A stretch of 64,000 nt of DNA from Pseudoteredinibacter isoporae_A (GTDB taxonomy: Bacteria; Pseudomonadota; Gammaproteobacteria; Pseudomonadales; Cellvibrionaceae): the NCBI RefSeq assembly GCF_040372805.1, contig NZ_BAABWJ010000006.1, positions 203,224 to 267,223 of the forward strand, read 5' to 3'. Both the position numbers and the translations under genes were made by a program. Shown in pieces: positions 34,532 through 43,689 of this stretch (positions are counted from its first letter, which is position 1; the number at the start of each line of letters is the position of its first letter). The notes under the pieces were generated by a model, which saw nothing but the letters and a program-made list of their open reading frames with translations, had not been told where the DNA came from and searched no databases.

Positions 34532-35785
34532 CTATCGAAGACTATTAAACAGAGACAATCCTGCGATTTTCACATAGCTCTGTTGGGCAGCTTGCAAGAC
34601 AAACGATTCGAATGACAGCTGACTGCTCGCCTGAGCAAAGTCCAAATCACGAATGTCAGACAGTAGTTCGGTACTGACCAACTTCAGGTCTTCATGCAGC
34701 TTTCGAGTGCTGTCCATGGTGTTCAAGCGAGCACCGATTTCCGCCCGGGTCTCCAAAATACTGTCCTCTGCCGCTTTCAAATTATTGATCGAATCTTCGA
34801 TCAATTGATTGTAAGCCTTTTTATCTTCCTCCGTGGTTCCCAGAGTTTCCAATCCATAAATCAGGCGACTCACGCTGGTTAATAAGCCTTGGTTTTCAGA
34901 CGATTCAATCAAAAAGGTATCCCCAGTATTTGGGTTCCCTTCGATTTGCACCTGAACACCATTGATTTCAATAGGACGGCCAGAAATAAAGGGCTGGTTT
35001 TCCTTTAATACCCGCCCGTCCGACTTGGAAATAATATTGAAGTTGGCTTGCGCAGGCAGACCAACCAGGGTGCGTTCATCCGGGTTTTGAAACTCAATAA
35101 TAATGTCTTCCGGGTAAAACTCATCATAAGCCTCTTGGTCTACCACAACACCCACGGAAACCGTTGCCGGAGGAACAGCCGTATTACTTTCACTGGCCAA
35201 TGTGGTAAACGTATTTTGTGCACTTTTGATATCGACAAAAATGTCTTTCCCCGAGTCACTGGCAGGAATTTGCACCGTATTTGAAATCTGAATATAACGT
35301 TGCCCTTCATCGCCTTTGAACAAGAAATTGCGATTTCCGGTATCCTCAAAGGGCTCGGTATTGCCTTTGTAGCCTGCAAATAAATACTCGCCGGAGGTGT
35401 CCTTCGTGTTCATCAGGTTTTTCAGTTCATCCAAACGCTGCTTGAGCTCGGCCGCGATGGCTTCTTTGTCTGATTGAATCAAAGCGCCATTACCAGCCTG
35501 AGTGGTCAATTCTCGCACGCGGATCAAGGTGTCATTCATCGTCTTTAGAGTCGCCTCTTCAAGCTTGGCGCGGTTCTCTAAAAGATTGATGTCCTTGATA
35601 TATTGGTCTCTGGAATCCAGTTCACGTTGCAGATCCAGAATTTTGGCGGCGTTCACCGGATCGTCTGAGGGTTGGAGAATACGCGTACCCGCAGAGATTT
35701 GACTTTGGGTTTTGCCCACCTGCCCAGTCAAATCGACGATGCGATTAACACTGGTCGTAAAGGTTTGAATTGATGATATACGCAT
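34532..35785 (-). CDS. flgL: FlgL, hook-filament junction protein 2 (HAP3)
   Basis: 417 aa, close to normal for a polar flagellate (P. aeruginosa about 440). FlgL joins FlgK to the flagellin filament. Flagellin-like N-terminus (MRISSIQTFTTSVNRI, AGTRILQPSDDPVNAAKIL) and C-terminus (ETRAEIGARLNTMDS, SQLSFESFVLQAAQQSYVKIAGLSLFNSL) are clear. Unlike FlgK and FlgE in this window it is not enlarged. It is 14 bases after flgK. Confidence 0.95.
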   Translation of the reverse strand: MRISSIQTFTTSVNRIVDLTGQVGKTQSQISAGTRILQPSDDPVNAAKILDLQRELDSRDQYIKDINLLENRAKLEEATLKTMNDTLIRVRELTTQAGNGALIQSDKEAIAAELKQRLDELKNLMNTKDTSGEYLFAGYKGNTEPFEDTGNRNFLFKGDEGQRYIQISNTVQIPASDSGKDIFVDIKSAQNTFTTLASESNTAVPPATVSVGVVVDQEAYDEFYPEDIIIEFQNPDERTLVGLPAQANFNIISKSDGRVLKENQPFISGRPIEINGVQVQIEGNPNTGDTFLIESSENQGLLTSVSRLIYGLETLGTTEEDKKAYNQLIEDSINNLKAAEDSILETRAEIGARLNTMDSTRKLHEDLKLVSTELLSDIRDLDFAQASSQLSFESFVLQAAQQSYVKIAGLSLFNSLR

Positions 35786-35799
35786 AATCTCTACCTACG

Positions 35800-38700
35800 T
35801 TATCGGAAAATACCGAGTAAGGTATCAAAGGTCTGCCTCGATACATTGATGATCTGAGAGGAGGCATTATAAATTTGCTCGAACTTAATCAGATTGGCAG
35901 CCTCCTCATCGAGGTTCACTGCTGAAATACTGTTCCTCTGACTTACAGCCTGCTCATGCACCACTTTGGCTGCATCCCGATTGCTTTTTGCTTCAAAGGT
36001 TTCGGTCGCTACTTTTTCAACGATTTGAGAATAGGCCTGTTGAAAGCTGGCCTGCCCACCCACCGTTTGTTTATCCATGAGTTGAATCAGAGCTTGAGCA
36101 TTGCGATTGTCTGAGGTGCCATCGGTATTGAAATCAACCGTAAATTGATCGCCCTTGTCCGGATTACCACTGATGCTCAAACCGTAACCCATAAAAGCGG
36201 ACTGTGCCGTACTGCTTTGTGAAAAGAAGTTTCCACGTGATGCCGCATCGGTGCCCAAACTGTAGCCGTCTTCCATAGTGACCGAGACCTGACCTGCGAA
36301 GCTTAACGCTTGAACGTTACCCGCTCCGATACCGCTCACCTGCAGAATATCATCCGGGCGCTGAGTACCTTGGGCGACAGCCGCAGCCATACCCAGAGGA
36401 TCAGCACCCAAAGGACCGGTCACTCGAAGGCGAGTTGCCATATCGTTATCCACTGTATCAAAGCGGATAGTACCGTCTGGATTTTGAGCAACCGTTACTT
36501 TTCCGGCCTCACCAAAGGCTTTATCGACCTGAGTTTGAACGTGTTCAAGAAGCAACGTTGTATCGCTGAAACTGCCTTCCAGCTCCACCGTTCTCGGATT
36601 GCTGGCGCCCGCCGGGCCATCAAACAAGTCCAGATTAAAACTGTTGGGGCCCCCCGCATTAAAGTTAACGGGGTTGTTTACATTCACTGTTCCTAGCGCT
36701 GAAGCCGGGGCCTTACCTTTGAACTCAACACTATCCCCCGTTCCGCCTTCCACCTGGAACTTTAAATCCACGCCCTGATTTGAATACACTTTTACGCTCT
36801 TGCCATCACTGACAGCGCGAATCCCCTGGGCCTGAAGGTTGCCATCTGCATTGATGGCATCGGCCAGGTAGTCATTCGTCATTGGCGACGGAAGCGTGCC
36901 TAACAAATTCGGCTGAGAGAGCGTAAGTTGTTTACCATTCAAATAAAATTCAAAGTCTGTGCCCACGCCGTTATCCAGAACATTGAATTCGGCATAGCTT
37001 GATGCAGTAGCACTGACGCCGTCAGCCTCACTCATCAGAGCCGCCGCCGCCTGTGCCGATTGCCCTTGAGGAATGACCAGTTTCTGAGTATCAATATGGC
37101 CATTATCCAGAGTTCGAGAAATGGTAATCACTTCATCAACAATGGCATTGGGTGCCTCTGTGCCAATGGGGCCCGACACCACTTCATTTACCATCGGCGT
37201 ACGCGCGGCATTGAAACCATCGCTGATCATGAAGGTTTGGCCCGTATTACCCGGCAGAATTTCATTACTGATACCTGGAGTAAACGACAAGTTTTCCAAA
37301 GGCGGCACTAAACTGATTGGATTGGAAGGATCGGTATTATCCAATACGTCGTAAGATGTTTCGGAGGTGAACTGAATCAGCAAGGGAGGCGCAAGCGCTC
37401 CGGCTTTTTGGAAAGACGGCAACAATTCACCGGTTTTAGGATCCACAGCGGACACTACATTACCTTTGGAAATACTGCCATTCCCAGTGTTACCGGAAGA
37501 CGTCCCCGTCACGATAGGTTGCGCGAAAGCCAGGCCATCAGCCTGGATACCCGTTAAACTGATGTTGCCAGCACCATTGTGTGTCGGCTTGATAATAAAC
37601 TTATCGCCGTTGCTGAAATTACCGCTTTCCAGGGTGATCTTGAATCCATCCATTTCGATAGTCTGAGGAAACACACCATCGAGCCCTCCGGTTTTTACTA
37701 CCGAGCCATTCCCATCGATAATTTCGAACACACTGGGCGCACCACCTGTCAGACGCATTTCATAGTTGTCGGCACTGAGCTTGCTCGTATCTGTGATATC
37801 TACACTGATGATACGATCATTGGGTGCCTTATTTTCCACATGGTAAGCCACTCGAGACAAAACCGATTCGCGATCATTAATGTCACGAAACAAATCCGAA
37901 CCATAGTGCCCTTCCAGGTCCAAACCCCCGGACTGAATGCGATTCATTGTGTCCGAAATGGTAATCGCCATTCGACCCAGCTCATTAATGGCAGGGTCCA
38001 GGAAATTCTTTCGGTACTCCAATAAGCCCCCCATCTTCCCACCCGTCACATCTTGCGTAATGGTTTTCAAGGTGGCGCCATCCTGAATAACCAAATCAGC
38101 TCGGGACGGATCGGCCTTGCCCTGAATGGTACGAACCTCGTAGGTTGTCGCACCGACCACCAAGCTCTGGCCATTACCAAAGAACACATTGGCACTGCCG
38201 TCGTTTTCATTGACAACGGAAACATTCACCAATGTAGACAGCTCTTTTAGCAACTCATCGCGTTGATCGAATAAACTGTTGGGTCCTTGAATACTCGCAT
38301 TACCACTGGATTCAACAATCTGCTTATTCAAGGTACCAATCGCGCTGGAAAGAATATTAATCTGCTGAGTAATGCTCGCCAGTTCGTCGTTAATACCCGT
38401 GGCAATATCCGACATGGTTTTGTCCAGAGTATTAAATCGTTCTGCTAAGATGCGACTTTGGGCTAGAACCGATTCGCGAGCGGGCAATGATGACGGATCA
38501 TCCGATGCTGTCGCAACTGCCGCAGTAAAGGTATTCAGGACATCAGACATCGCACTGGATTTATTCGCCAGCAGATTGTCCAGATTGGAAAGTTTACTGG
38601 AGTATTCATCCAGGTGACTGTAAGCCGAGCCACTCACTCGCACCTGTTCAATAACGAACTGATTGACGACGCGCTCAATATCAATCGCCCTGGCACCTGT

Positions 38701-38868
38701 GCCAATGTAGCCGGCGGCTGTCAGAAAGCTGTCTTGAGTCGCGACATCAACACGCTGGCGGCTGTAACCAGGCGTATTAGCATTGGTGATATTGTTACCG
38801 GTGGTATTTAGCTGGTTTTGGCTAACTTGAAGTCCGGTACGCCCAATATTTAATAGTCCGTTGCTCAT
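35800..38868 (-). CDS. flgK: FlgK, hook-filament junction protein 1 (HAP1), enlarged
   Basis: 1022 aa, against about 550 in E. coli and 680 in P. aeruginosa. FlgK is the first junction ring above the hook. The N-terminus (LLNIGRTGLQVSQNQLNTTGNNITNANTPGYSRQRVD) and C-terminus (VNLDEEAANLIKFEQIYNASSQIINVSRQTFDTLLGIF) are textbook rod/hook-type helices. The extra mass lies between about residues 500 and 900 and contains modules of the type FYLNG...LADAIN...GIRAVSDG...LKFQVEG, similar in pattern to those in FliD, FlgE and flagellin. It lies between flgJ and flgL. Confidence 0.96.
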   Translation of the reverse strand: MSNGLLNIGRTGLQVSQNQLNTTGNNITNANTPGYSRQRVDVATQDSFLTAAGYIGTGARAIDIERVVNQFVIEQVRVSGSAYSHLDEYSSKLSNLDNLLANKSSAMSDVLNTFTAAVATASDDPSSLPARESVLAQSRILAERFNTLDKTMSDIATGINDELASITQQINILSSAIGTLNKQIVESSGNASIQGPNSLFDQRDELLKELSTLVNVSVVNENDGSANVFFGNGQSLVVGATTYEVRTIQGKADPSRADLVIQDGATLKTITQDVTGGKMGGLLEYRKNFLDPAINELGRMAITISDTMNRIQSGGLDLEGHYGSDLFRDINDRESVLSRVAYHVENKAPNDRIISVDITDTSKLSADNYEMRLTGGAPSVFEIIDGNGSVVKTGGLDGVFPQTIEMDGFKITLESGNFSNGDKFIIKPTHNGAGNISLTGIQADGLAFAQPIVTGTSSGNTGNGSISKGNVVSAVDPKTGELLPSFQKAGALAPPLLIQFTSETSYDVLDNTDPSNPISLVPPLENLSFTPGISNEILPGNTGQTFMISDGFNAARTPMVNEVVSGPIGTEAPNAIVDEVITISRTLDNGHIDTQKLVIPQGQSAQAAAALMSEADGVSATASSYAEFNVLDNGVGTDFEFYLNGKQLTLSQPNLLGTLPSPMTNDYLADAINADGNLQAQGIRAVSDGKSVKVYSNQGVDLKFQVEGGTGDSVEFKGKAPASALGTVNVNNPVNFNAGGPNSFNLDLFDGPAGASNPRTVELEGSFSDTTLLLEHVQTQVDKAFGEAGKVTVAQNPDGTIRFDTVDNDMATRLRVTGPLGADPLGMAAAVAQGTQRPDDILQVSGIGAGNVQALSFAGQVSVTMEDGYSLGTDAASRGNFFSQSSTAQSAFMGYGLSISGNPDKGDQFTVDFNTDGTSDNRNAQALIQLMDKQTVGGQASFQQAYSQIVEKVATETFEAKSNRDAAKVVHEQAVSQRNSISAVNLDEEAANLIKFEQIYNASSQIINVSRQTFDTLLGIFR

Positions 38869-38891
38869 AATTTATTCCACGTTAAGCCGCC

Positions 38892-39962
38892 CTAGTTATC
38901 CAGCAACTTAAATTCTTGACGCTGTAAAATTTGTTTGATTTTGTCAGCGTAGTTGGGGTCTGTTGCGTAACCGGCTTTCTGTAACTGCTCTGCAAAACTA
39001 CCGGCATCTTTACCTTCCGCCAGGGCTCCTTGGTAGCGCTGATTTTCCTTCAAGAGGCGAGCATAATCGTTGAAGCTTTCCTGAATATTGTTGTATTTTC
39101 GGAATTCCGCCTGTTCCTGAACGGCTTTCCCATTACGGTATTCAAGAGTGTCTACTCCAACACTCGGCTCACCCTGGCGCGCCTTAATGTTGAACAGATT
39201 GAAACTGCTCTGCCCACCCTTGTCCTGAATAATGTGTTGCCCCCAGCCTGTCTCAAGCGCTGCCTGAGCAATGATGCCTTTCGCTTCAACACCGAGGTAG
39301 TTAGCAATACGCTTCGCTGCAGGCGCCAATTGCTCGATAAAGTTTTCAATGCTGTCCGCCATGGATTGAGTCAGGCCGTTCGGCAATTCACGGGCCTTAT
39401 CAGCGCCCGCCGCAATAAAAGCTCGGCGCGCCTCGGCGGCCTGTTCCATCTTGATACGCATTGCCGCCAGATCGATGCCCTCAAACGCTGAACTGCTGGT
39501 AATCGCCTGCCAATTCAACTCACCTTGCATCGTTTGCCCTGACTGTAATTGACCACCATGCGGGGTGACCGAGCTGCCCAGACTCTGTTCACCTCCAACA
39601 TTTCCACCCTCGGCTCTTGAAAAATTGTATTGACGATTCATTTGCTGGAAAAAAGCATCCGCCAATCCCAACCCACGACCGTTACTCAGTGACAAACTCA
39701 TCTGGTCGTCAAGCATGCCTTGGTAAAGAGCCGTTTCACTGCTGTTCAAGAAGTTGTCTTTGCCAAAAACTTCGTTGGTTTGACGCATGGTTTTCAACAT
39801 GGTTTGGATAAACATCGCTTCAAACTGTTGAGCAACCTTGCGCAAGGATTCCGGGTCTTTGTCCCGGCCGGCCTGCTTGATGGAATTCAGGGAGTTCAGG
39901 TCGTTATAGTTAACGCCTGAATTGGTCAAACTGGGGCGAGACAAGGCATCTAGATTTTTCAT
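38892..39962 (-). CDS. flgJ: FlgJ, rod cap and peptidoglycan hydrolase
   Basis: 356 aa, the two-domain form. The N-terminal rod-cap domain (about 40-120: KVAQQFEAMFIQTMLKTMRQTN, YQGMLDDQMSLSLS) chaperones rod assembly. A variable linker follows. The C-terminal glucosaminidase-type domain (about 200-356) has AKGIIAQAALETGWGQHI and NLFNIKARQG, with the Glu of LETGWG as likely catalytic acid; it opens the cell wall for the rod. The ATG overlaps the flgI stop by one base (TAATG). Confidence 0.95.
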   Translation of the reverse strand: MKNLDALSRPSLTNSGVNYNDLNSLNSIKQAGRDKDPESLRKVAQQFEAMFIQTMLKTMRQTNEVFGKDNFLNSSETALYQGMLDDQMSLSLSNGRGLGLADAFFQQMNRQYNFSRAEGGNVGGEQSLGSSVTPHGGQLQSGQTMQGELNWQAITSSSAFEGIDLAAMRIKMEQAAEARRAFIAAGADKARELPNGLTQSMADSIENFIEQLAPAAKRIANYLGVEAKGIIAQAALETGWGQHIIQDKGGQSSFNLFNIKARQGEPSVGVDTLEYRNGKAVQEQAEFRKYNNIQESFNDYARLLKENQRYQGALAEGKDAGSFAEQLQKAGYATDPNYADKIKQILQRQEFKLLDN

Positions 39963-41059
39963 TAAATCACCACCAGTTCCGCTTTCAGAGCACCTGATTG
40001 CTTCAGAGCTTCCAATATCGCCATCAGATCACCTGGGGCAGCACCCACATTGTTGACCGCACGAACGATGTCTTCCAGAGAGGGTCCCGGTGCAAACTTG
40101 AACATTGGATTATCTTCTTCTTCGATTGCGACCTGACTGTCAGGCACAACAGCCGTAGTTCCCGCTGCCAGTCCATTCGGCTGACTGACTTCGACACTTT
40201 CAGAGACAGTAACGGTCAAGTTACCGTGCGTCACAGCAACTGGATCGACCTTAACGTGTTTGCCCACCACAATGGTTCCGGTACGGGAATTGATAATGAC
40301 TTTGGCCGCCTCTTCGCCGGGGGTTACTTCCAGGTTTTCAAGCATGGAAAGGTAACTGACACGCTGTGAAGGATTGATTGGTGCATCCACTTCCACTGAC
40401 GTTGCGTCCATCGGGCGCGCCACATCTGGACCAAGGGTCGTATTGATAACATCAGCAACGCGTTTGGCGGTGGTGAAATCAGAACGCTTCAAATGGAACA
40501 CTAAGGGCTGACCGCTATTAAAATTACTGGGCACTTCACGCTCGACAATGGCGCCGCTCGGGATACGTCCCGCCACCGGAACATTAACGGTGATGCGGGA
40601 ACCATCGGCACCCTCTGCGCCAAAGCCCCCTACTACCAGGTTACCTTGTGCTAAAGCATAAATATTTCCATCGACGCCCTTTAATGGCGCCAGCAATAAA
40701 CTACCGCCACGCAGGCTGTTAGCGTTCCCCAGTGATGATACGGTGACGTCGATAGTTTGGCCCGGTTTCGAAAACGGTGGCAATTCGGCATGAATTGCCA
40801 CGGCCGCAACATTTTTCAAGGTGACGCGCTCGCCTTCTGGAACCGTCACGCCAAACTGTTTCATCATGCTGAGAAAAGACTGTGTGGTGAACGGCGTCTG
40901 GTTGGTCTGATCACCCGTGCCATCCAAACCAACAACCAGGCCGTAGCCGACCAACTGGTTACTGCGCACGCCCGCAACGGACGCTAGATCCTTGATGCGA
41001 TCAGCGAAGGAAAGTTGGCTCACCAGCACCAGTAAAAACAAACAACCCATGTGTTTCAT
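39962..41059 (-). CDS. flgI: FlgI, flagellar P-ring protein
   Basis: 365 aa from the ATG at 41059. The in-frame ATG at 41080 overlaps flgH but has no ribosome binding site, while TAGGTG precedes 41059. A Sec signal peptide (MKHMGCLFLLVLVSQLSFA, cleavage before DRIKDLASV) directs it to the periplasm, where it forms the bushing in the peptidoglycan. Family motifs SNQLVGYGLVVGLDGTGDQT and GNANSLRGGSLLLAPLKG are present, and the C-terminal VNNVGAAPGDLMAILEALKQSGALKAELVVI is typical. Confidence 0.96.
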   Translation of the reverse strand: MKHMGCLFLLVLVSQLSFADRIKDLASVAGVRSNQLVGYGLVVGLDGTGDQTNQTPFTTQSFLSMMKQFGVTVPEGERVTLKNVAAVAIHAELPPFSKPGQTIDVTVSSLGNANSLRGGSLLLAPLKGVDGNIYALAQGNLVVGGFGAEGADGSRITVNVPVAGRIPSGAIVEREVPSNFNSGQPLVFHLKRSDFTTAKRVADVINTTLGPDVARPMDATSVEVDAPINPSQRVSYLSMLENLEVTPGEEAAKVIINSRTGTIVVGKHVKVDPVAVTHGNLTVTVSESVEVSQPNGLAAGTTAVVPDSQVAIEEEDNPMFKFAPGPSLEDIVRAVNNVGAAPGDLMAILEALKQSGALKAELVVI

Positions 41060-41079
41060 AAAATTGACACCTAAACCCA

Positions 41080-41793
41080 TCAGAACGGCCAGTATTCACT
41101 GTTGAAAAAGCGGGACAGCCAACCCATTTTGGTGGAGTTGGCGACCACACCCTGCCCGCTGTAAGTAATTCTGGCGTTGGCTAGTTTGGTGGACGCCACG
41201 GTATTGTTTGGAGTGATGTCATCGGGGCGCAAAATACCACTGATGCGAATGTACTCATCACCTTGATTGAGCGTCATCCACTTTTCTCCGCGAACCAGTA
41301 AGTTGCCGTTACTTTGGACACCGGAAACCGTCACAGTAATACTGCCGTTTAAACTGTTGTTTTGTTCAGCATCACCATTGCCACTGAAATTGCGTTTGCC
41401 GATCAAGTCGGTCAGCAAACTCAAGTTAGAGGCTGAAATATTACTGCCTAGGATAGTGCCAACCCCACCCTGGGCTTCCTGGATATCAATGGTGTTTTCT
41501 TTCTTCGTGACCACACTGGACGACTTAGTCGACGTGGTTCTTTCAGAAAGAATAATCTCAATAATGTCGCCTACGCGATGTGCTTTTCGATCGTTGTATA
41601 AGGCCAACGCCATCCCTTCACGATACAACGAACCGGCGGTTGGAGCTGGCAGTGGCGCCGGTACATCGTGGGCGGGCGCAAAGGCCGCTTCACCCGGGTG
41701 AACGGGCTGTTGGATCACACAAGCACTCAAACTCAGGCTTGCCGCTACAACAGCCAGGCAGCGATAGATGAGTTGCAGACTTTTCTTTTTCAT
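41080..41793 (-). CDS. flgH: FlgH, flagellar L-ring lipoprotein
   Basis: 237 aa from MKKKSLQLIYRC at 41793. The upstream ATG at 41835 would add 14 residues before the signal peptide and overlap flgG, so it is less likely. A lipoprotein signal ends in the lipobox LSAC (Cys25), placing the protein in the outer membrane as the L ring. Conserved motifs YREGMALALYNDRKAHRVGDIIEI, GVQSNGNLLVRGEK and YIRISGILRPDDI, with the C-terminal STKMGWLSRFFNSEYWPF, confirm the family. It overlaps the upstream start of flgI. Confidence 0.95.
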   Translation of the reverse strand: MKKKSLQLIYRCLAVVAASLSLSACVIQQPVHPGEAAFAPAHDVPAPLPAPTAGSLYREGMALALYNDRKAHRVGDIIEIILSERTTSTKSSSVVTKKENTIDIQEAQGGVGTILGSNISASNLSLLTDLIGKRNFSGNGDAEQNNSLNGSITVTVSGVQSNGNLLVRGEKWMTLNQGDEYIRISGILRPDDITPNNTVASTKLANARITYSGQGVVANSTKMGWLSRFFNSEYWPF

Positions 41794-41815
41794 AGCGCTA
41801 ATCAGCCTTGGAGAA

Positions 41816-42601
41816 TTAAATATTCTGGGAAACAAACTGCAACATCTGGTCGGCAGTGGAAACCACTTTCGAGTTCATTTCATACACCCGCTGAGTCGTG
41901 ATCATATTGACCATTTCTTCCACGATATCCACGTTGGAATTTTCCAGGCTGCCCTGCTGCAGAGAACCCATGCCGTTCTGACCGGGAATGGAGTTAATGG
42001 GGTCACCACTGGCGGCAGTCTGATAGAACATATTGCTGCCGATGGCCTGCAGGCCTGCGGGGTTTACAAAATCCACCAGCTGAATGTTGCCCAATTGCTG
42101 GCCAGTGACCTGGCCATCGGTATAAGCCGTCACGACACCATCAGTACCGATGGTGACACGGTTGGTGCCCTGGGGAATCGTAATCGCAGGTTCGAGCAAT
42201 AAACCGTTTACATCGGTGATTTGGCCGTCCCGATTCAAACTGAATTGGCCGTTCCGGGTATAGGCGACGTCACCATTAGGCTGCACAATCTGGAAAAAGC
42301 CGCGACCATTAATTGCAACATCCAGAGTTTGGTCGGTGACCTGTAAACTGCCTTCCGTGAATTCTTTACTGGTACCTGCTACGCGCACACCGGCACCCAA
42401 TTGCAAGCCCGACGGTAACTGGGTATCAACCGTTGACTGACCACCCGGTTGGCGCTGGATTTGATACAACAGATCTTCAAATACCGCGCGGTCGCGTTTA
42501 AAGCCGATCGTTGACGCGTTCGACAGGTTATTGGAAATGGTGGTCAGCTGCTTATCTTGTGCGGCCAAACCGGTTTTACTGACATAAAGAGCTGCGTGCA
42601 T
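41816..42601 (-). CDS. flgG: FlgG, distal rod protein
   Basis: 261 aa, the standard length. FlgG forms the distal rod passing through the P and L rings. The N-terminal rod signature is ALYVSKTGLAAQDKQLTTISNNLSNASTIGFKRDRAVFEDLLYQ; the C-terminal one is LENSNVDIVEEMVNMITTQRVYEMNSKVVSTADQML. It lies between flgF and flgH. Confidence 0.97.
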   Translation of the reverse strand: MHAALYVSKTGLAAQDKQLTTISNNLSNASTIGFKRDRAVFEDLLYQIQRQPGGQSTVDTQLPSGLQLGAGVRVAGTSKEFTEGSLQVTDQTLDVAINGRGFFQIVQPNGDVAYTRNGQFSLNRDGQITDVNGLLLEPAITIPQGTNRVTIGTDGVVTAYTDGQVTGQQLGNIQLVDFVNPAGLQAIGSNMFYQTAASGDPINSIPGQNGMGSLQQGSLENSNVDIVEEMVNMITTQRVYEMNSKVVSTADQMLQFVSQNI

Positions 42602-42649
42602 AATGTTACCTATTCTTTTTCGCTGTTAAGCAAGCCGTACAAGATTGAA

Positions 42650-43405
42650 TTAAGAACTTTGAAGCAGCCGTGCTGAGGCTTCGGAATTTTCCTTCACGGT
42701 GCGCATCATTTTCACCTGCACTTCATATTGGCGTGCCAGGCTGAGCAGATCGGTAAATTCTTCAACAGGGTTTACGTTGCTGGCTTCGATGTAGCCTGAT
42801 TGCAGACGGAGGTTCACATCCGCATCGCGTGTTGCACCTTCCAGGCCACCTTCACGCAGGCGCACCAAACCATCTTCAAATTTTTCAAGGTCTTGATGGT
42901 CAATGCTCACCATCTTGATGCGATCGATCTGGACCGGTTGATCAACACCCTGCCCCAACAGCACCGCGGATATGGTTCCGTCGGAGGCGATTTCAATTTT
43001 CTCAGCAGGCGGGATAGCAATAAAACCACCGTCACCTAAAACAGGGTGACCCGAGCCATTGCGTAAAATACCGTTGATGTCGATGCTCAAGGCCCCATCC
43101 CGACTGTAGGCTTCAGTGCCGTCAGGCGCAGTAATCGCAAAGAAGCCTTCTCCGTTCATGGCGATATCCAATTCGCGCCCTGTGTAATCGATAGGCCCTG
43201 GACGAAAATCCGTGCCGGGGTTTTCCGTCAGGGAAAACACTCGACTGGGGTGCCCTTCACCGTAATACACCGCCATGCTGCGAGCCTGGGTGAAGTCGGC
43301 GCGAAAACCCTGAGTATTGGCATTAGCCAAGTTATTGGCGTGATTGCTCTGCGCCAACATATTATTTTTGGCGCCAGTCATGGCGGTAAAAAGCGCTCTA
43401 TCCAT
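42650..43405 (-). CDS. flgF: FlgF, proximal rod protein
   Basis: 251 aa. N-terminal MDRALFTAMTGAKNNMLAQSNHANNLANANTQGFRADF and C-terminal SGYIEASNVNPVEEFTDLLSLARQYEVQVKMM identify FlgF. It is the first gene of a second hook-basal body unit (flgFGHIJKL), with its own sigma54 promoter and an upstream terminator after flgE. Confidence 0.97.
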   Translation of the reverse strand: MDRALFTAMTGAKNNMLAQSNHANNLANANTQGFRADFTQARSMAVYYGEGHPSRVFSLTENPGTDFRPGPIDYTGRELDIAMNGEGFFAITAPDGTEAYSRDGALSIDINGILRNGSGHPVLGDGGFIAIPPAEKIEIASDGTISAVLLGQGVDQPVQIDRIKMVSIDHQDLEKFEDGLVRLREGGLEGATRDADVNLRLQSGYIEASNVNPVEEFTDLLSLARQYEVQVKMMRTVKENSEASARLLQSS

Positions 43406-43509
43406 TGCTATCTCTCTGCTTTGGCGGCAAAACAGGCGGCGAAAAACTCACCGGGAAAAGCGTCACACAATCGACGCTCTTGCCGCATTTATTCACTTAG
43501 GCAGATAAC

Positions 43510-43525
43510 TGCAAATGGGATGCCA
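43510..43525 (-). promoter_or_regulatory. sigma54 (-24/-12) promoter of flgFGHIJKL
   Basis: On the minus strand TGGCATCCCATTTGCA, with GG (plus-strand cc 43523-43524) and GC (43511-43512) 10 bases apart. Expected start about 43499, about 95 bases before the flgF ATG. Confidence 0.85.
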
Positions 43526-43640
43526 GAACTGGAACGGAAAAGGACAGCAATTAAAAATTGCTTATAATTCAGTAAGATAGAATGAAAATACACAAAACAA
43601 AGAGAATATAACGCAGGCTCACTAAGCGGTAAATAACAAG

Positions 43641-43684
43641 AAAAACCGTGGCGGCAAAGCCCCTAGGCAATGCCTTGCCGCCAC
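43641..43684 (-). terminator. Rho-independent terminator after flgE
   Basis: On the minus strand GTGGCGGCAA and TTGCCGCCAC form a 10-bp stem and are followed by GGTTTTTC. It begins 6 bases after the flgE stop and separates flgBCDE from flgF. Confidence 0.85.
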
Positions 43685-43689
43685 TGTTA

